This document shows, piece after piece, positions 1 to 9,386 of a DNA stretch of 27,856 bases. A program made the translations under genes and the position numbers. The number at the start of each line of letters is the position of its first letter. Position 1 is the first letter of the stretch. Source of the DNA: an uncultured Clostridia bacterium. Its GTDB lineage: Bacteria; Bacillota; Clostridia; Oscillospirales; CAG-272. The notes under the pieces are model-generated. The model had not been told where the DNA came from. It did no database searches and saw only the letters and a program-made list of their open reading frames with translations. The stretch is from the NCBI GenBank assembly GCA_937892405.1, contig CALAFS010000206.1, positions 1 through 27,856 on the forward strand, written 5' to 3'.

Positions 1-255
1 GGCAAAATCGCGCTTCGGCTTCTTGAAATTGTTCGGATTGATCGGAACGGGTTTCGCCCACCCGAAGTGAAAGAAAACAAGGCAGATCGCACCGATGGGG
101 TCAAGGTGACGGAGAGGATTCAGAGAGAGGCGTCCCGCCATCTTTGCCGTCGGGTCGCCGAGACGGTATGCCGCATATCCGTGGGAATATTCGTGCACGG
201 TCAGGGCGATCAGCGCCGCAAGGGCGGAATAGAGGTAGGAAGTAATTCCTGTCAC
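1..255 (-). CDS. M50-family (site-2) membrane metalloprotease, N-terminal part
   Basis: Partial gene: the reading frame enters from the right at a GTG codon (253-255) and runs off the left edge after 85 codons. A ribosome binding site AGAAGG lies seven bases before the GTG, which decides the start. The N-terminus is a hydrophobic segment (SALAALIALTV) running directly into HEYSHG, the HExxH zinc-binding and catalytic motif of peptidase family M50, followed by the family-typical stretch YRLGDPTAK and AGRLSLNPLRHLDPIG. The nearby GWAKPVPINP is also typical of these intramembrane zinc proteases, which cleave substrates within or near the membrane. The gene follows ysxC after 27 bases on the same strand and is probably the last known member of a lon-ysxC-protease operon. 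The substrate cannot be told. Family assignment is secure; the C-terminal half is unseen. Confidence 0.9.
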   Translation of the reverse strand, partial: MTGITSYLYSALAALIALTVHEYSHGYAAYRLGDPTAKMAGRLSLNPLRHLDPIGAICLVFFHFGWAKPVPINPNNFKKPKRDFA

Positions 256-282
256 TTGGTTACCTTCTTTTCGATTGGATTT

Positions 283-885
283 TTATTTTGCCGCCGTTTT
301 CTCGATAAGGTCGCGCAGCTCGGTTTTTCCGACGCCGCTCATGGAGGAGAAGGGGATCGGTTCGATGCCGGTGTCCTTGAAGACACCTTCGGCAAGCTCG
401 GTCATTGCCGCGGCGAGCGCACTCTTTGAGAGTTTGTCCGTTTTTGTCAGAACTACCCGGAAAGGGATCTCCCTTTCGATCAGGAAGTTGATCATCATGC
501 AGTCGTCTTCGGTCGGACCCGTGCGGACATCGACCAGCTGAATGACAAGGCGCAGAGCGTCCGCGGACGGATTCTTGGTGAAAAAGTCGTCGGTCAGCCG
601 ACCGAACGCGCCTTTTTTCTCCTTTGCGCGCTTGGCGTAGCCGTAGCCCGGCAGGTCGACAAGATAGAGCTTTCCGTCCACATCATAATAGTTGACCGTC
701 ACGGTCTTTCCGGGGGCGGAGGAGACGCGGGCGAGCGACTTTCTGCCGAGCAGCGTGTTGATGAGCGAACTCTTTCCGACATTCGATCTGCCGGAGAGCG
801 CGATCTCGGGACGCGGATCGCGGGGGAACTGTGCCTGCGTGCCGACGCAGAGGGCGAGGTCGGCGCGGGAATAATTGATTGCCAT
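283..885 (-). CDS. ysxC: Ribosome biogenesis GTPase YsxC/YihA (EngB)
   Basis: A 200-residue TrmE-Era-EngA-EngB-family GTPase of normal length for YsxC, a protein needed for assembly of the large ribosomal subunit. Visible motifs are the P-loop GRSNVGKSS at residues 32-40, the conserved SSAPGKT switch region near 55-61, G3 DLPGYG at 77-82, G4 TKTD at 147-150 and a G5-like FSSMSG near the C-terminus. The ATG is preceded by AAAGGAG five bases upstream. It lies 29 bases after the lon stop codon on the same strand; lon-ysxC adjacency is common in Bacillota, which supports the call. No unusual residues were seen. Confidence 0.97.
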   Translation of the reverse strand: MAINYSRADLALCVGTQAQFPRDPRPEIALSGRSNVGKSSLINTLLGRKSLARVSSAPGKTVTVNYYDVDGKLYLVDLPGYGYAKRAKEKKGAFGRLTDDFFTKNPSADALRLVIQLVDVRTGPTEDDCMMINFLIEREIPFRVVLTKTDKLSKSALAAAMTELAEGVFKDTGIEPIPFSSMSGVGKTELRDLIEKTAAK

Positions 886-914
886 GGGGTCTCCTTTCGG
901 AAAAGTCCGGAAGA

Positions 915-3284
<2,370 letters not shown>

Positions 3285-3326
3285 ATCGTCTCCGGAAAAT
3301 GCCAAGGGGCAGGGTAATCATACATG

Positions 3327-3346
3327 TGACAGTACAAAATATGTCA
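3327..3346. promoter_or_regulatory. Inverted repeat near the predicted lon transcription start
   Basis: Five-base arms TGACA and TGTCA separated by ten bases, located a few bases downstream of the lon -10 box, where a repressor could block transcription. It does not match the CIRCE element (HrcA), the CtsR heptamer repeat or the Bacillota LexA box. The arms are short, so chance occurrence is possible. Confidence 0.3.
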
Positions 3347-3350
3347 TTCT

Positions 3351-3379
3351 ATTCTATCATACATTTTCTGAAAAGTCTA
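3351..3379 (-). promoter_or_regulatory. Sigma-A type promoter of lon
   Basis: On the minus strand: -35 TAGACT (3379-3374), 17-base spacer, -10 TAGAAT (3356-3351). TG one base before the -10 box gives an extended -10. It lies about 65 bases upstream of the lon ATG, in AT-rich DNA. Confidence 0.65.
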
Positions 3380-3426
3380 CACCTTTTTCTAATATTTTTA
3401 TGATATTTCAAAATATTTTAACAAAT

Positions 3427-3448
3427 AAAAAAAGCCGGCGCGACCGAC
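3427..3448 (-). terminator. Intrinsic terminator of the small RNA
   Basis: On the minus strand GUCGG-UCGCG-CCGGC followed by seven U residues, AUUU. The 5' arm overlaps the 3' strand of the RNA's closing stem, so the terminator hairpin and the mature closing stem are alternative pairings. Confidence 0.7.
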
Positions 3449-3620
3449 GGAAGAGGCGGTGCCTCCCGGAGGAGGGCACCGGTACCGCGCCTTGCGGCGC
3501 GCCACAGTCCGGTCACGACGGCGAAGCGGGCAGATGCCTTTCGGCAGCCCCGAGAGCGCGGCACAGGGGAGGTGAACATCATGAGATTGATGTATCCGAC
3601 GGTCGGCTCTTGTCGTCGGT
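3427..3620 (-). ncRNA. ssrS: Structured small RNA of about 190 nt, candidate 6S RNA
   Basis: A free-standing transcription unit in the gap between lon and the surface-protein gene: a consensus promoter, about 190 bases with dense base pairing and no credible reading frame, then an intrinsic terminator. The ends can pair as a closing stem: ACCGACG and AAGAG (3620-3607) against CUCUU and CCGUCGGU (3455-3443). Inside are several perfect hairpins, including UGCC-GAAA-GGCA, CGCGCC-GCAA-GGCGCG and GGUGCC...GGCACC with a UCCG loop. Length, closing stem and free-standing unit fit 6S RNA, the RNA that binds sigma-A holoenzyme. The stretch GAUGUUC followed by CCCCUGUGCCG resembles the 5' central bulge region of enterobacterial 6S RNA (GAUGUUC, CCCCUGAGCCG). 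This identification is from memory of the family and unproven. SRP RNA, tmRNA and RNase P signatures are absent. That it is a structured RNA is more certain than that it is 6S. Confidence 0.55.
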
Positions 3621-3624
3621 AGTT

Positions 3625-3653
3625 ATTATACCCCATTCCGCCGGATTTGTAAA
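3625..3653 (-). promoter_or_regulatory. Consensus sigma-A promoter of the small RNA
   Basis: On the minus strand: -35 TTTACA (3653-3648), 17-base spacer, -10 TATAAT (3630-3625). The expected start is near 3620-3617, exactly at the 5' strand of the RNA's closing stem. Confidence 0.85.
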
Positions 3654-3794
3654 GATGGAATATTTCACAATTTTTTCGCTCGATTTTTGGTAAAAAGGGA
3701 GAAATCGTCAAAAAGCAAAAATCAAACAAGTTGTTTTGAACCATTCGCAGGCTTCCGAATTCTGCAAAGTTCGAACAAAAAATGCACGATACCC

Positions 3795-3823
3795 TTGACT
3801 TTTCTCCCACATTGTAATATAAT
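3795..3823 (+). promoter_or_regulatory. Sigma-A promoter of the BspA-like lipoprotein gene
   Basis: TTGACT (3795-3800), 17-base spacer, TATAAT (3818-3823). The predicted 5' leader is about 55 bases and ends with AAAGGA (3873-3878) seven bases before the ATG. The stretch 3655-3794 between this promoter and the divergent small-RNA promoter is AT-rich with no gene; it holds only an 8-base palindrome GTTCGAAC and may carry upstream promoter elements. Confidence 0.85.
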
Positions 3824-3885
3824 CATAATTTAGATGAAATATTTGCCGAAAGTATAAATTTTAAGGCAAAAGAAAGGATCTTTTT

Positions 3886-6800
3886 ATGAAAAAATTACTG
3901 CGTCTTTTCCCTCTTGTTCTTCTGACACTGGCTTTGATCTTATGCATGGCAGCTTGTGCGGACGAAAAAGAAAAAGAGCCGACGGAACCCGGCATCTACA
4001 CGTTGAGCACGGCGTACGATGTGGCGGTGAAGAGCGGGTTTGACGGCACACTGGAGGAATTTATCGAGGCGATACGCGGACTCGCCGTCGAGTTCCGCTC
4101 GAACGGTGAGTTTATCCAGTGGCGGTATCAGGATACCGAAACGTGGTATAACTTTGTCGCTATCGATTCGATTACGGGAGCGAAAGGTGACAAGGGTGAC
4201 ACCGGCGAAGCGGGTGCAGATGGTAAGGACGGAACGACCCCGCAACTCAAAGTCGGTGAGGATAACTATTGGTACATCTCTTACGACAACGGTGCAACAT
4301 GGACATCTCTCGGCGTAAAAGCCACGGGCGCGAAAGGCGATAAGGGCGACGCCGGTGAACAGGGTGACAAGGGTGACGCTGGTGCACAGGGAGAAAAAGG
4401 TGACAAAGGTGACACCGGCGAAGCGGGTGCAGACGGAAAGGACGGAACGACCCCGCAACTCAAAGTCGGTGAGGATAACTATTGGTACATCTCTTACGAC
4501 AACGGTGCAACATGGACATCTCTCGGCGTAAAAGCCACGGGCGCGAAAGGCGATAAGGGCGACGCCGGTGAACAGGGTGACAAGGGTGACGCTGGTGCAC
4601 AGGGAGAAAAAGGTGACAAAGGTGACACCGGCGAAGCGGGTGCAGACGGAAAGGACGGAACGACCCCGCAACTCAAAGTCGGTGAGGATAACTATTGGTA
4701 CATCTCTTACGACAACGGTGCAACATGGACATCTCTCGGCGTAAAAGCCACGGGTGAAAAAGGCGACAAAGGCGACGCCGGTGCGAACGGGGTCGGCGTT
4801 GCGGAAGCTGTTATAGAAAACGGTAAGCTGATCGTTCGGTTAACCGACGGAAGGGTGATCGATTGCGGTCAGGTTGTCGGAGCGGATGGCGTCGGTATCG
4901 CAAATGTAGCGTTCAATGAGGCAGGCGAACTCCTCGTTACCATGACGGACGGGAGCGTTACGAACTGCGGCAGACTGCCGGTATGCGAGCATAGCTATTC
5001 CGATTGGGAACTCGTTCGTGCGGCGACCTGTACCTCCATCGGCTATTCTGTGCGCACCTGTTCAAAGTGCAAGAATGTCGAATACAACTTTATAGAGGAG
5101 GCAGAGCATACCTTTGGCGGCTGGCTGGATATGATCTCCTCTTGTACCGAACGTTGGCAGGTGCGGATCTGCGCAGTGTGCGGTGCGGCACAGGTCAAAA
5201 CGGCAGATCCCGTCGGACATCGCTTTACGGGCACGGGAAAACTGTGTGCGGTCTGCGGCAAAGTGTATGAGACCCCCTCCGATCTGAATGGTTTGGACAT
5301 CTTCAACGGTACATACGGATATGAATACCTCGGAACCATGGACAAGGGAGAGGCGAGACAGGCTCTCTATGAAGCGATCGATAAAGAGGTGCGGATCTTC
5401 CATGTCAATACATCGCTCGATGCGAAAAATTTGACAGTGGCAACTTTGGACTTTTCGCAGCTCGGTCTGACATCCGATGAAGCCGTTTCCGTCTGGAAAA
5501 CCTATAAAGACGACAATCCGCTCTATTACTGGTTGGCAAACACCGTCACCTGCACCGAAGGTGAGCTGACCTTGCTCACCGAGAACGAATATGCCGTCGG
5601 CACGGAGAGAGGCAAATACAATGCTCTGATCGTCGATCAGATCGAAAAGTATTCCTCTCGTGTAAGTGCATCGGATAGCGTTTACCGCACCGCGTTGGCT
5701 TATCACGATTTTATCATTGAAGCGATCGATTACGCTTATGGGGACGACGAAAAGCCCGAGACGGCGGCGTGGGCACACAATATCCTCGGCGTTTTCAACG
5801 GGTCGGGTGCAGTCTGCGAAGGATATGCACGGAGTTTTCAGATCCTTTTGAATTATTCGGGTGTGGAGAACCTCTTCGTGACGGGAACAGCGGATGGAGA
5901 GGCTCACGCGTGGAATCTGATACGATCGGACGACGGGAACTGGTATTGGTGTGACCTGACATGGGATGATTCTTTTGTCGGTGGTTTAGGCACGGGTAAT
6001 TGGAAATGGGGAATTGCTTATAATTACTTCTGCGTGAACGATAATACCAATACGCTTTGGAGCGAGGGCGGTTGGAAGTACGATAACACGAAAGCGTTCC
6101 TTGATACCCATACCTTTGACACGAGCGCGGGTGTCGGCGCAAGCTTTTTATATGATCTGCCCGTACGCTCGGCAGAAGAGTTTTCTGACCCGACGCAGGC
6201 GATACTGAACACGACTTTCCGTATGAACAACCGCGATTTTACCGTGGTAGGATACGATGCCGTGGAATTGAATTATATTACGGGTTCGGGACACACGGAG
6301 ATCCCGGAAACGATTACCTACAACGGCATCGTCTATACGGTCATTTCTCTCGGTAGCGCTTCGGCAAATACCATACTTTCGCCGGGCATCACTTTCGTCC
6401 GCGTGCCGAAGACGGTAAAGTTTATTTGGGATTTTGCATTCAGACAAGCCGACTTGGAAAATATCGAGGTGGATGAGGAGAATCCGTGGTTCTGCTCGCA
6501 GGACGGCGTCCTCTTTACCAAGTCGTTGTATACGTTGATCTCCTACCCGGGGGCAAACACGCGGACGGAATATACAATTCCCGATGAAACAAAAGATGTT
6601 GCATACTGGTCATTTTCCGGATGTGCATATCTCGAAACGCTCACACTCGGAGCAAATGTATCGTGCATAGGAATTGCGAACTGGGGAAGCGGCTATCATA
6701 ACGTCGCTCCGTCCGGTGGGCTTTATGGCAATGTGGTGCTCGAAGGGATCGATCGTATCGTAGATTCGCTTACGGGAAACAAGGTCATTCTCGTCGATAA

Positions 6801-8499
6801 AAACAACAAAGCATATACACGCGATGAGGTTGCTATCTATACTTACGACAAGAGCGAAATTTATTATATTTTCGATAAAGAGATCACGAGTTATTGCATT
6901 CCGGCAAATCTCGCGTCGCTAAAGTCTCCTTCGAACAATTTGATTTTCTCCGACTGCAAAAAATTGGAGAGCTTTACGGTGGAAGAGGGAAATCCGTGGT
7001 TTAGTGCATACGGTGGCGTGCTTTACAATAAGGAGATGACGGAACTCATAGCCGTCCCTCTTGCGATAAAAGGAGGAATTACCCTTTGGGAAGGGGTTAC
7101 CACTATCCGCTCTTTTGCATTCTCCGGGTGCAAAGGACTTACGAGCATCACAATTCCGCAGAGTGTTACAAGTATCGGTGACAATGCATTTGCAGGTTGC
7201 TACAAGCTCGTTGAGGTCATCAATCTGTCTTCTTTGGACATTACGGCAGGAAGTGCGGATCACGGATATGTCGGATATTATGCAAAGCATATCATAACGA
7301 GCGAAGAGGATGCCCGCCTTACCACCGATGAGAACGGATTTATCTTTTACGATGACGGCACGGACGCGTATCTTGTAGGATATATAGGGAGTGAAACGTC
7401 CTTGGTCCTTCCGGAAAAGTCGCCGAGCGGAAAGAATTACAAAATCAATTCTTATGCGTTTTATGGCTGTGTATTCCTTGTGAGCATTACGATCTCGGAC
7501 GGCGTGACGGTAATCGGCAACAATGCATTCGAGGATTGTGTCAATCTTCGGACGGTAACCTTTACCGAGGATTCCAAGTGCGAGAGCATCGGCGAAAAGG
7601 CATTCTTTTATTGTTCGTTTTTGATGAGCATCACGATTCCGCAGAATGTTACAAGCATCGGAGACAGTGCGTTTGCAGGGTGCGAAAGGCTCGTCGAGGT
7701 CATCAATCGATCTTCTTTGAATATTACGGCAGGAAGTGTGGATTACGGAAATGTCGGATATTATGCAAAACATATCAGTACAAGCAAAGAAAAAACTTGC
7801 CTTACCACCGATGAGAACGGATATATCTTTTTCGAGGATGGCACGCACGCGTACCTTGTAGGATATATAGGGAGCGAAACATCTCTGATCCTTCCGGAAA
7901 AGTCGTCGAGCGGGAAGAATTACGAAATCAATTCCAATGCGTTTTACAATTGTGTATCTCTCGTGAGCATTACGATCCCTACGGGTGTCACGCGCATCGG
8001 CGCTGGCGCATTTAACGGATGCAAAAGACTTATAAATGTCGTGGTTTCCGATAGCGTCACAAGCATCGACGATTATGCGTTTGCTTGGTGCACATCGCTT
8101 GTGAGCATTACCATCCCGACCGGTGTCGTGTATATTGGTTCTTTTGCGTTCGTGGGTTGTTCCGGTCTTACAAGTATTACCATGCCGACAGGTGTCGTGT
8201 ACATCGGTTCTTATGCGTTCGAGGGTTGTTCCGGTCTTACAAGCATTACAATTCCAGAGGGCGTTACGGGAATCAGCAGTGGCGCGTTTTACGGTTGCAC
8301 CGGCCTTACAAGCATTACAATTCCGAAGGACATCACGAGCATCGGTATTTATGCGTTCGAGAGTTGCACAGGCTTGACGATCATCGACTATAAAGGCGCC
8401 GTGGAGCAATGGAATGCCATCTCAAAAAGCGAACATTGGGATAACGGAACCGTCGATTATACGATTCGGTGCACGGACGGGACGATAAGCAAAAAATAA
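3886..8499 (+). CDS. Giant surface lipoprotein: collagen-like repeats, transglutaminase-like domain, BspA-type leucine-rich repeats
   Basis: A 1537-residue exported protein. Residues 1-23 form a lipoprotein signal peptide with a probable lipidated Cys24 (MAAC; Met at -3 is not the usual Leu). Residues 98-305 are G-X-Y collagen-like tracts (GAKGDKGDTGEAG) alternating with a YWYISYDNGATWTSLGV module, in near-identical 71-residue repeats. Residues 367-460 are cysteine-rich (CSKCK, CAVCG twice) and may bind zinc. Residues about 590-715 are transglutaminase-like with Cys644 in GAVCEGYARSF, His674 in AHAWNLI and Asp690 in WCDLTWDD, an intact triad. Residues about 810-1510 are BspA-type (LRR_5) repeats of the form LTSITIPxGVTSIGxxAFxGC. 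No LPXTG or C-terminal membrane anchor is present. These repeat families mediate adhesion in other bacteria; adhesion, and protein processing or cross-linking by the transglutaminase fold, are inferences. The gene is AT-richer than its neighbours and contains ACGT, suggesting a separate origin. It stands alone between its own promoter and terminator. Confidence 0.9.
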   Translation: MKKLLRLFPLVLLTLALILCMAACADEKEKEPTEPGIYTLSTAYDVAVKSGFDGTLEEFIEAIRGLAVEFRSNGEFIQWRYQDTETWYNFVAIDSITGAKGDKGDTGEAGADGKDGTTPQLKVGEDNYWYISYDNGATWTSLGVKATGAKGDKGDAGEQGDKGDAGAQGEKGDKGDTGEAGADGKDGTTPQLKVGEDNYWYISYDNGATWTSLGVKATGAKGDKGDAGEQGDKGDAGAQGEKGDKGDTGEAGADGKDGTTPQLKVGEDNYWYISYDNGATWTSLGVKATGEKGDKGDAGANGVGVAEAVIENGKLIVRLTDGRVIDCGQVVGADGVGIANVAFNEAGELLVTMTDGSVTNCGRLPVCEHSYSDWELVRAATCTSIGYSVRTCSKCKNVEYNFIEEAEHTFGGWLDMISSCTERWQVRICAVCGAAQVKTADPVGHRFTGTGKLCAVCGKVYETPSDLNGLDIFNGTYGYEYLGTMDKGEARQALYEAIDKEVRIFHVNTSLDAKNLTVATLDFSQLGLTSDEAVSVWKTYKDDNPLYYWLANTVTCTEGELTLLTENEYAVGTERGKYNALIVDQIEKYSSRVSASDSVYRTALAYHDFIIEAIDYAYGDDEKPETAAWAHNILGVFNGSGAVCEGYARSFQILLNYSGVENLFVTGTADGEAHAWNLIRSDDGNWYWCDLTWDDSFVGGLGTGNWKWGIAYNYFCVNDNTNTLWSEGGWKYDNTKAFLDTHTFDTSAGVGASFLYDLPVRSAEEFSDPTQAILNTTFRMNNRDFTVVGYDAVELNYITGSGHTEIPETITYNGIVYTVISLGSASANTILSPGITFVRVPKTVKFIWDFAFRQADLENIEVDEENPWFCSQDGVLFTKSLYTLISYPGANTRTEYTIPDETKDVAYWSFSGCAYLETLTLGANVSCIGIANWGSGYHNVAPSGGLYGNVVLEGIDRIVDSLTGNKVILVDKNNKAYTRDEVAIYTYDKSEIYYIFDKEITSYCIPANLASLKSPSNNLIFSDCKKLESFTVEEGNPWFSAYGGVLYNKEMTELIAVPLAIKGGITLWEGVTTIRSFAFSGCKGLTSITIPQSVTSIGDNAFAGCYKLVEVINLSSLDITAGSADHGYVGYYAKHIITSEEDARLTTDENGFIFYDDGTDAYLVGYIGSETSLVLPEKSPSGKNYKINSYAFYGCVFLVSITISDGVTVIGNNAFEDCVNLRTVTFTEDSKCESIGEKAFFYCSFLMSITIPQNVTSIGDSAFAGCERLVEVINRSSLNITAGSVDYGNVGYYAKHISTSKEKTCLTTDENGYIFFEDGTHAYLVGYIGSETSLILPEKSSSGKNYEINSNAFYNCVSLVSITIPTGVTRIGAGAFNGCKRLINVVVSDSVTSIDDYAFAWCTSLVSITIPTGVVYIGSFAFVGCSGLTSITMPTGVVYIGSYAFEGCSGLTSITIPEGVTGISSGAFYGCTGLTSITIPKDITSIGIYAFESCTGLTIIDYKGAVEQWNAISKSEHWDNGTVDYTIRCTDGTISKK
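4201..4787 (+). repeat. 213-bp tandem repeat encoding collagen-like modules
   Basis: Two full units (4201-4413, 4414-4626) and a third partial unit, each 213 bp or 71 codons, so copy number changes keep the reading frame. Positions 4281-4463 and 4494-4676 appear identical base for base; unit one differs at only a few positions near its left end, and unit three diverges after about 4755. Such identity points to recent duplication or ongoing gene conversion. It is coding sequence, not a CRISPR array. Confidence 0.9.
7141..7980 (+). repeat. Segmental duplication in the leucine-rich region (483-bp offset)
   Basis: Positions 7141-7497 and 7624-7980 encode two related copies, offset by 483 bp or 161 codons. 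Shared landmarks are VTSIGD-AFAGC, LVEVIN-SSL-ITAGS, VGYYAKHI, LTTDENG and LVGYIGSETSL-LPEKS-SGKNY. The copies have diverged at scattered positions, so this duplication is older than the collagen-like one. Confidence 0.8.
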
Positions 8500-8535
8500 T
8501 CATAGCAAACGGACCACTTTGTGAGATGAAAAGGG

Positions 8536-8566
8536 AAGAGCCGCCCGATCTTTTCGGGCGGCTCTT
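8536..8566 (+). terminator. Terminator hairpin after the surface-protein gene
   Basis: A perfect 13-bp stem AAGAGCCGCCCGA / TCGGGCGGCTCTT with a five-base loop, 36 bases after the stop codon. The U-tract after it is weak (ATAAATTCTTT), so termination may be partial or helped by Rho; the strength of the stem still supports the call. Confidence 0.75.
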
Positions 8567-8576
8567 ATAAATTCTT

Positions 8577-8610
8577 TGCAAAAGCCGTTCGAATGCAAAA
8601 GCCGTTCGAA
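8577..8610 (+). repeat. Tandem duplication of a 17-bp word
   Basis: TGCAAAAGCCGTTCGAA occurs twice head to tail without a gap, just downstream of the terminator and 54 bases before the infC -35 box. It could be a slippage product or a paired regulator site; nothing else shows which. Confidence 0.85.
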
Positions 8611-8663
8611 GGACGAGAATCGGGCATCTTTCCGTATTTCAAAAAAGAAATTTCGAAAACCCC

Positions 8664-8692
8664 TTGACAAACGGAAAAAGCCGTGATATAAT
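8664..8692 (+). promoter_or_regulatory. Consensus sigma-A promoter of infC-rpmI-rplT
   Basis: TTGACA (8664-8669), 17-base spacer, TATAAT (8687-8692): a perfect match to consensus, as expected for a ribosomal-protein operon. Start expected near 8699. Confidence 0.95.
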
Positions 8693-8698
8693 ATCACC

Positions 8699-8820
8699 GT
8701 AAATCAAGCAGAATTTCCGTTCTCACCATACCGCACGGGCGCGTATGGTTCATACTTTCCCCGAACGGGGTATTAGGTGTGCACGGAGATTTCTGTGCGC
8801 ATTTTTATTTTTTCGGAGGT
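8699..8820 (+). promoter_or_regulatory. infC leader RNA, candidate L20-responsive attenuator
   Basis: The untranslated leader of about 130 bases contains a hairpin CCATAC...GTATGG (about 8726-8748), a hairpin CCCC-GAAC-GGGG (about 8759-8770), and a terminator just before the ribosome binding site. In Bacillus subtilis, ribosomal protein L20 binds the infC leader and promotes premature termination; position, size and terminator match that arrangement. The L20-binding fold itself was not verified. Confidence 0.7.
8777..8813 (+). terminator. Attenuator terminator in the infC leader
   Basis: An 11-bp stem with some G-U pairs, GUGUGCACGGA against UCUGUGCGCAU, loop GAUU, followed by UUUUAUUUUUU. 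It ends two bases before the GGAGG ribosome binding site of infC, so full transcripts require read-through or an alternative fold. Confidence 0.75.
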
Positions 8821-8828
8821 ATACAGCC

Positions 8829-9362
8829 ATTAGCGCGAACAACACAAAAGATCTCCCCATCAATGAGGAAATCAAAGCGACGGAAGTCAGAGTGACAGGC
8901 CCTGCCGGCGAACAGCTCGGTATTATGAAGATTGCGGATGCCCGTGCGTATGCGTACGATCACGGCGTGGATCTCGTTCTGATCGCTCCTACGGCAACGC
9001 CGCCGGTGTGCCGCGTCATTGACTACGGCAGATTCTGCTTCGAGCGTGACAAGCGCGAGAAGGAAGCGAAGAAAAAGCAGGTGATCGTAAAGCTGAAGGA
9101 AGTTCAGCTCTCCTGCCGGATCGGTCAGCACGACTTCGATACCCGTGTCAATCAGGCGAAGAAGTTTCTCTCCGAAGGAAATAAGGTAAAGGCGGTTGTC
9201 CGCTTTCGCGGCAGAGAGATGACGCACCTTGACCTCGGACGCGATGTCCTCGCGAAGTTTGAGGAGGCGTGCGCAGAGAACGGTAGCGCGGAGAAGAAAC
9301 CCGTGCTCGAGGGCAGATACATGTCCCTGATTCTCGCCCCGCTCAAGGCAGACAAGAAATAA
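8829..9362 (+). CDS. infC: Translation initiation factor IF-3 (AUU start)
   Basis: IF-3 of 177 residues counting the initiator. It binds the 30S subunit, prevents premature joining of the 50S and proofreads the start codon. Visible are the N-terminal domain start (KDLPINEEIKATEVRV, GEQLGIM, ARAYAYDHGVDLVLIAPTATPPVCRVIDYGR), the lysine-rich linker KREKEAKKKQ and the C-terminal domain (VKLKEVQLSCRIGQHDFDTRV, KVKAVVRFRGREMTH). The start is ATT at 8829, nine bases after GGAGG, directly followed by the codons for SANNTKDLPINEE. An in-frame ATG at 8745 lies inside the leader hairpins, has no ribosome binding site and would add 28 unrelated residues. Rare AUU/AUA/AUC starts on infC are known and allow IF-3 to repress its own translation. 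It is the first gene of infC-rpmI-rplT. Confidence 0.96.
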   Translation: MSANNTKDLPINEEIKATEVRVTGPAGEQLGIMKIADARAYAYDHGVDLVLIAPTATPPVCRVIDYGRFCFERDKREKEAKKKQVIVKLKEVQLSCRIGQHDFDTRVNQAKKFLSEGNKVKAVVRFRGREMTHLDLGRDVLAKFEEACAENGSAEKKPVLEGRYMSLILAPLKADKK

Positions 9363-9386
9363 GCCTTACCCCAAAGTCGTTATTGT

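Noticed and set aside
3285..3420. CIRCE or CtsR site upstream of lon
   Set aside because: Neither TTAGCACTC-N9-GAGTGCTAA nor the GGTCAAA tandem repeat is present.
3427..3620. SRP RNA, tmRNA or RNase P RNA as identity of the small RNA
   Set aside because: The SRP helix-8 GGAAG...AGCAG region, the tmRNA tRNA-like ends and the RNase P conserved core are not present.
3418..3810. Open frame of 130 codons over the small-RNA region
   Set aside because: It crosses the promoter and terminator of the RNA gene, lacks a ribosome binding site, and the region shows RNA-type pairing rather than coding character.
4201..4787. Regular repeats as a possible CRISPR array
   Set aside because: The repeats are 213 bp, coding and in frame, with no unique spacers or cas genes.
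6919..8409. Open frame of 496 codons on the minus strand
   Set aside because: Antisense to the leucine-rich repeats; its own repetitiveness only mirrors the coding repeats.
8745..8828. ATG at 8745 as the start of infC
   Set aside because: It lies within leader hairpins and would translate the attenuator; ATT at 8829 has GGAGG at the right distance and begins the conserved IF-3 sequence.
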